In this document: piece by piece, positions 41,971 through 43,777 of the stretch
Numbering within the stretch: the stretch's first letter is position 1
Layout of the letters: each line of letters opens with the position of its first letter
Assembly (NCBI GenBank): GCA_024698925.1
Contig: JAILQO010000036.1
Span: forward strand, 1-43,777
Direction: 5' to 3'
Length of the DNA stretch: 43,777 nucleotides
From: Bacteroidaceae bacterium
GTDB lineage: Bacteria > Bacteroidota > Bacteroidia > Bacteroidales > Bacteroidaceae
The notes under the pieces: generated by a model
The model's input: only the letters and a program-made list of their open reading frames with translations
What the model was told of the DNA's origin: nothing
Database searches by the model: none
Made by a program: the position numbers and the translations under genes

Positions 41971-43026
41971 TTTGTACAGCCTCTCATTTCCATCAAACCC
42001 CTCCTCAACTCTTTTCAGTACCAGTCGCTTCCATGCCGCGCTGAGGAATCCGCAGCCATAGCCCGTCAGTTGGATGAACGAGGCAGGGATGGAGAGGAGG
42101 CCCACCCACAGGCTGCGATTACGGATGGAGGAGTCTATCAGGATGAGGAGGGAATAGAGTAAAGGCAGGCAAACGGAGAGTTCGCAGAGGGCGAAACCGA
42201 AAGCCTGATTCATGTGGTCCGGTCCCCAGAGGAAGAGCACGAGGCCCCAGCAGAACAGCAGCGCCAAAGCCGCACATCCCAGTGTGAACACAGCCGGCAA
42301 CATGTGTACCAGCTTCATCGTGCCAGGGTGCAACAGATGCAGGTTGATGCGTGCCAGTCCCGAGTTGCGCACCTGACGGAAGAACTTGCGGAAGTCCGTG
42401 CGGCGCTTGTGCCACACCCATGCATCAGGGAACAGACGGCAACGCGCTCCAGCCTCGCAGATGCGATAGCTGAAGTCAATGTCCTCGCCAAAACGCATGG
42501 CGCGAAAGCCACCTAACTGTTGCCACAGCTCGCGGCTCACGCCCATGTTGAACGAACGGGGATAGAACTTATCCAGCGCCCCCTTCTTCTTGCCACCGCG
42601 GATGCCACCCGTCGTGAAGAACGACGTCATCGAGTAGCTGATAGCCTTCTGCACAGGCGTGAAATCGGGATGAGCGCGATCCGGCCCGCCAAAGGCATCA
42701 GCAGGCGCCTCCTCCAGCTCCGTATCAATGGCCGCCAGATAACCAGATGGCAGCACTACGTCGGAGTCCAGCACGATGAAATAGTCACCTGTGGCCCTTT
42801 CGGCACCATAGTTACGCGCAGCCCCCGGCCCACCGTTCTCCTTCATATAGTAATGAATGTCCAGACGGTTGGCATAGTGGTCGCACACCTCGCGGCACGT
42901 GATGCTCGACCCGTCCTCGACCACGTGGACATCAAAGTCCTTGCGTGTCTGTTTGGACAGACTCTGCAGCAACTCCGCCACCTCCTGCGGGCGGTTAAAG
43001 ACCGGTATGATGAAGCTATATTTCAT
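41968..43026 (-). CDS. Glycosyltransferase family 2 with C-terminal membrane segments
   Basis: 352 residues. GT2 domain: SFIIPVFNRPQEVAELLQS, VVEDGSS, the donor motif VLDSDVVLP near residue 105, and FGEDIDFSYRI near 195. About three hydrophobic helices (near 245-330) anchor it in the inner membrane. ATG 43026 was chosen because the promoter lies immediately upstream and the longer in-frame reading has an unrelated polar N-terminus. It is probably the first gene of a GT2-radC-DUF59-lpxH transcription unit, with a repeat-filled 127-bp gap before radC. Substrate unknown. Confidence 0.87.
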   Translation of the reverse strand: MKYSFIIPVFNRPQEVAELLQSLSKQTRKDFDVHVVEDGSSITCREVCDHYANRLDIHYYMKENGGPGAARNYGAERATGDYFIVLDSDVVLPSGYLAAIDTELEEAPADAFGGPDRAHPDFTPVQKAISYSMTSFFTTGGIRGGKKKGALDKFYPRSFNMGVSRELWQQLGGFRAMRFGEDIDFSYRICEAGARCRLFPDAWVWHKRRTDFRKFFRQVRNSGLARINLHLLHPGTMKLVHMLPAVFTLGCAALALLFCWGLVLFLWGPDHMNQAFGFALCELSVCLPLLYSLLILIDSSIRNRSLWVGLLSIPASFIQLTGYGCGFLSAAWKRLVLKRVEEGFDGNERLYK

Positions 43027-43048
43027 CGACTCTTTCCATTTGTGGGGG

Positions 43049-43056
43049 CAAAGATA
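43049..43056 (-). promoter_or_regulatory. -7 element of the GT2-radC-DUF59-lpxH unit
   Basis: The minus strand reads TATCTTTG, a full TAnnTTTG match, 23 nt before ATG 43026. No clear TTG at -33 (AGTTCG is nearest). Confidence 0.6.
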
Positions 43057-43139
43057 GCAGAAAAAACGCGAACTTACTACCTTTTCCCCCATTTTTCTTT
43101 CATACAGCCTCCCCCACCCGTCGTTTTGCCTCAAGCAAC

Positions 43140-43206
43140 AAGCCGTTTCGCTCATAGCAATAAGCCTTTTCTCATACAGCGAAAAGCCATATCACTCGTT
43201 GTTCAT
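43140..43206. repeat. Degenerate 22-bp tandem repeat, AAGCC block
   Basis: AAGCC recurs at 43140, 43162 and 43184 (22-bp steps), and AAG again at 43207. Each unit contains a CTCAT or CACTC segment (for example CGCTCATAGC, TCTCATACAGC). Confidence 0.6.
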
Positions 43207-43216
43207 AAGAAAAAAT

Positions 43217-43320
43217 AATTAACGAGAAATTAATGGGCCAATTAACGACAATTTATGTTGAACGATAAAACATATAATTACCATCAATTAGGCCATTAAT
43301 TAATCATTAATTGATAATCT
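43217..43320. repeat. AT-rich 23-bp periodic block
   Basis: AATT begins at 43217, 43240, 43286 and 43309, all on a 23-bp grid (the 43263 position lacks it). The first two share AATTAACGA. Confidence 0.55.
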
Positions 43321-43471
43321 ATTTTTTTCGTTATTATGCCCTTTTCTGTATTAAGTCAAGGTTTTGCAACTCGATTCCTTAAGGTTTAACAGGTACATTG
43401 GTCAATGAAGAATGGGGCATTAAGGCGGCTCAAGCGGGACATTTAGTTACCCTATTTTGGAACGGCCCTAG

Positions 43472-43545
43472 AGGCAAACAATCGCGTGCCTTAAGGCAGA
43501 TGATCACGCGCCTTGAGGCACACAATCATTTGCCTTTAGCCAAAT
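43472..43545. repeat. Degenerate 22-bp tandem repeat, AGGCA...GCCTT block
   Basis: Three 22-bp units (43472-43493, 43494-43515, 43516-43537) each begin AGGCA and end GCCTTN, with AATC or GATC between. The junctions form GCCTTAAGGC-like palindromes. A fourth partial unit starts at 43538 with AGCCA. Confidence 0.7.
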
Positions 43546-43600
43546 CAAAGTGCAAAGTTTCTTATTTGGCTATTGCACTGCTTTCTCAAATTTTAGATGA

Positions 43601-43777
43601 TTACACCCCGAGTTCCAAACTCCATTCATACACGGGCTGAATCTTCATCTTGTGACCATCCTCCTCTATTTCGCCGCTCTCATGGTCAGTGAGTAACAAC
43701 AGATTTTCGCATTTGGTCTGTCTAGCGGCAAGCAGTAGGCCATTCTTCTCACGCTTGTAAGTATTTTCAGCAGAAAT
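43601..43777 (-). CDS. C-terminus of a probable AAA/DUF4143-type ATPase (5' end outside window)
   Basis: 58 residues remain, entering from the right edge in frame and stopping at TAA 43603-43601. TYKREKNGLLLAARQTKCE, then NLLLLTDHE and PVYEWSLEL resemble the end of Bacteroidetes ATP-binding proteins of the AAA_14/DUF4143 group, where a nuclease-like C-terminal domain ends with a similar KRE...GL..AA and LLLLT pattern. Whether the rest of the gene is intact cannot be seen. These often multicopy ATPases have no assigned substrate. Confidence 0.55.
   Translation of the reverse strand: MSAENTYKREKNGLLLAARQTKCENLLLLTDHESGEIEEDGHKMKIQPVYEWSLELGV

Larger units (their letters stand above)
43057..43600. 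other. Gene-free repeat-rich, AT-rich stretch
   Basis: About 540 bp with no convincing gene. It holds three blocks of degenerate 22-23-bp periodicity (43140-43206, 43217-43320, 43472-43545) around a very AT-rich centre. An open frame at 43398-43640 (plus) has biased, low-information sequence and runs over the repeats, so it is not called. Confidence 0.6.

Noticed and set aside
43140..43545. CRISPR-like array
   Set aside because: Units are contiguous 22-23-bp degenerate repeats without separate spacers, and no cas genes are present.
43398..43640. 80-codon plus-strand open frame
   Set aside because: Runs through the 22-bp repeats and antisense into the ATPase C-terminus; no family resemblance or promoter.

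Overview
This 43.8-kb window comes from a Bacteroidales genome, most likely Prevotellaceae. The evidence is Bacteroidetes-type promoters (TAnnTTTG at -7), a SusC/SusD operon followed by DUF4843 and PKD-like lipoproteins, a Bacteroidetes-type Ddl, divergent rpmH/efp, and A-rich leaders with almost no Shine-Dalgarno sequences. I found no tRNA, rRNA, CRISPR array, insertion sequence or transcription factor gene.

Layout. (1) 1-1952, minus: 5' part of a secreted PL11-type rhamnogalacturonan lyase, cut by the window edge. (2) 2136-17811, plus: a tightly packed envelope-glycan run: DUF4254, GT9, GT90, an LTA-synthase-like transferase, an LpxL/HtrB acyltransferase, a NodB deacetylase, a DPM1/GtrB-like GT2, GtrA, an EptA-like transferase and GT87. 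A second promoter then precedes an MsbA-like exporter and three GT2 enzymes. (3) 17815-24364, minus, converging on it: an uncharacterised GT-like protein with its own promoter, DUF5672, a CAP59-like enzyme, GT2, GT4, a NigD-like lipoprotein and a PlsC-type acyltransferase. (4) 24431-28176: housekeeping genes ddl, rluD, a PASTA protein and rpmH on minus, and efp on plus. (5) 28384-36930, plus: SusC, SusD, DUF4843, PKD-like lipoprotein and thioredoxin, closed by a strong bidirectional terminator. (6) 37002-39920: a secreted protein of unknown function diverging from a DUF6055-like putative metalloprotease. (7) 39921-43026, minus: GT2, radC, DUF59/MIP18 and lpxH. (8) 43057-43600: a gene-free stretch with degenerate 22-23-bp periodic repeats, then the C-terminus of a probable AAA/DUF4143 ATPase.

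How the genes work together. Regions 2 and 3 plus lpxH look like lipid A, LPS core and surface-glycan synthesis and decoration. The deacetylase/GT2/GtrA/GT87 set resembles the logic by which Francisella puts a lipid-carried amino sugar on lipid A, and the two alkaline-phosphatase-superfamily enzymes may add phosphoethanolamine or phosphoglycerol. The SusCD operon is more likely a peptide or protein importer than a glycan one, because it holds no glycosidase and lies near a putative protease.

Most unusual content. A family of about 33-bp GC-rich palindromic elements has six copies, three of them inside protein-coding genes. In the SusCD operon a near-identical cassette (leader RNA plus lipoprotein signal peptide) precedes three unrelated lipoproteins, and in each copy the leader can pair with the signal-peptide codons. 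Minisatellites built from overlapping start and stop codons abut gene ends. The gene-free stretch carries three blocks of 22-23-bp periodicity.
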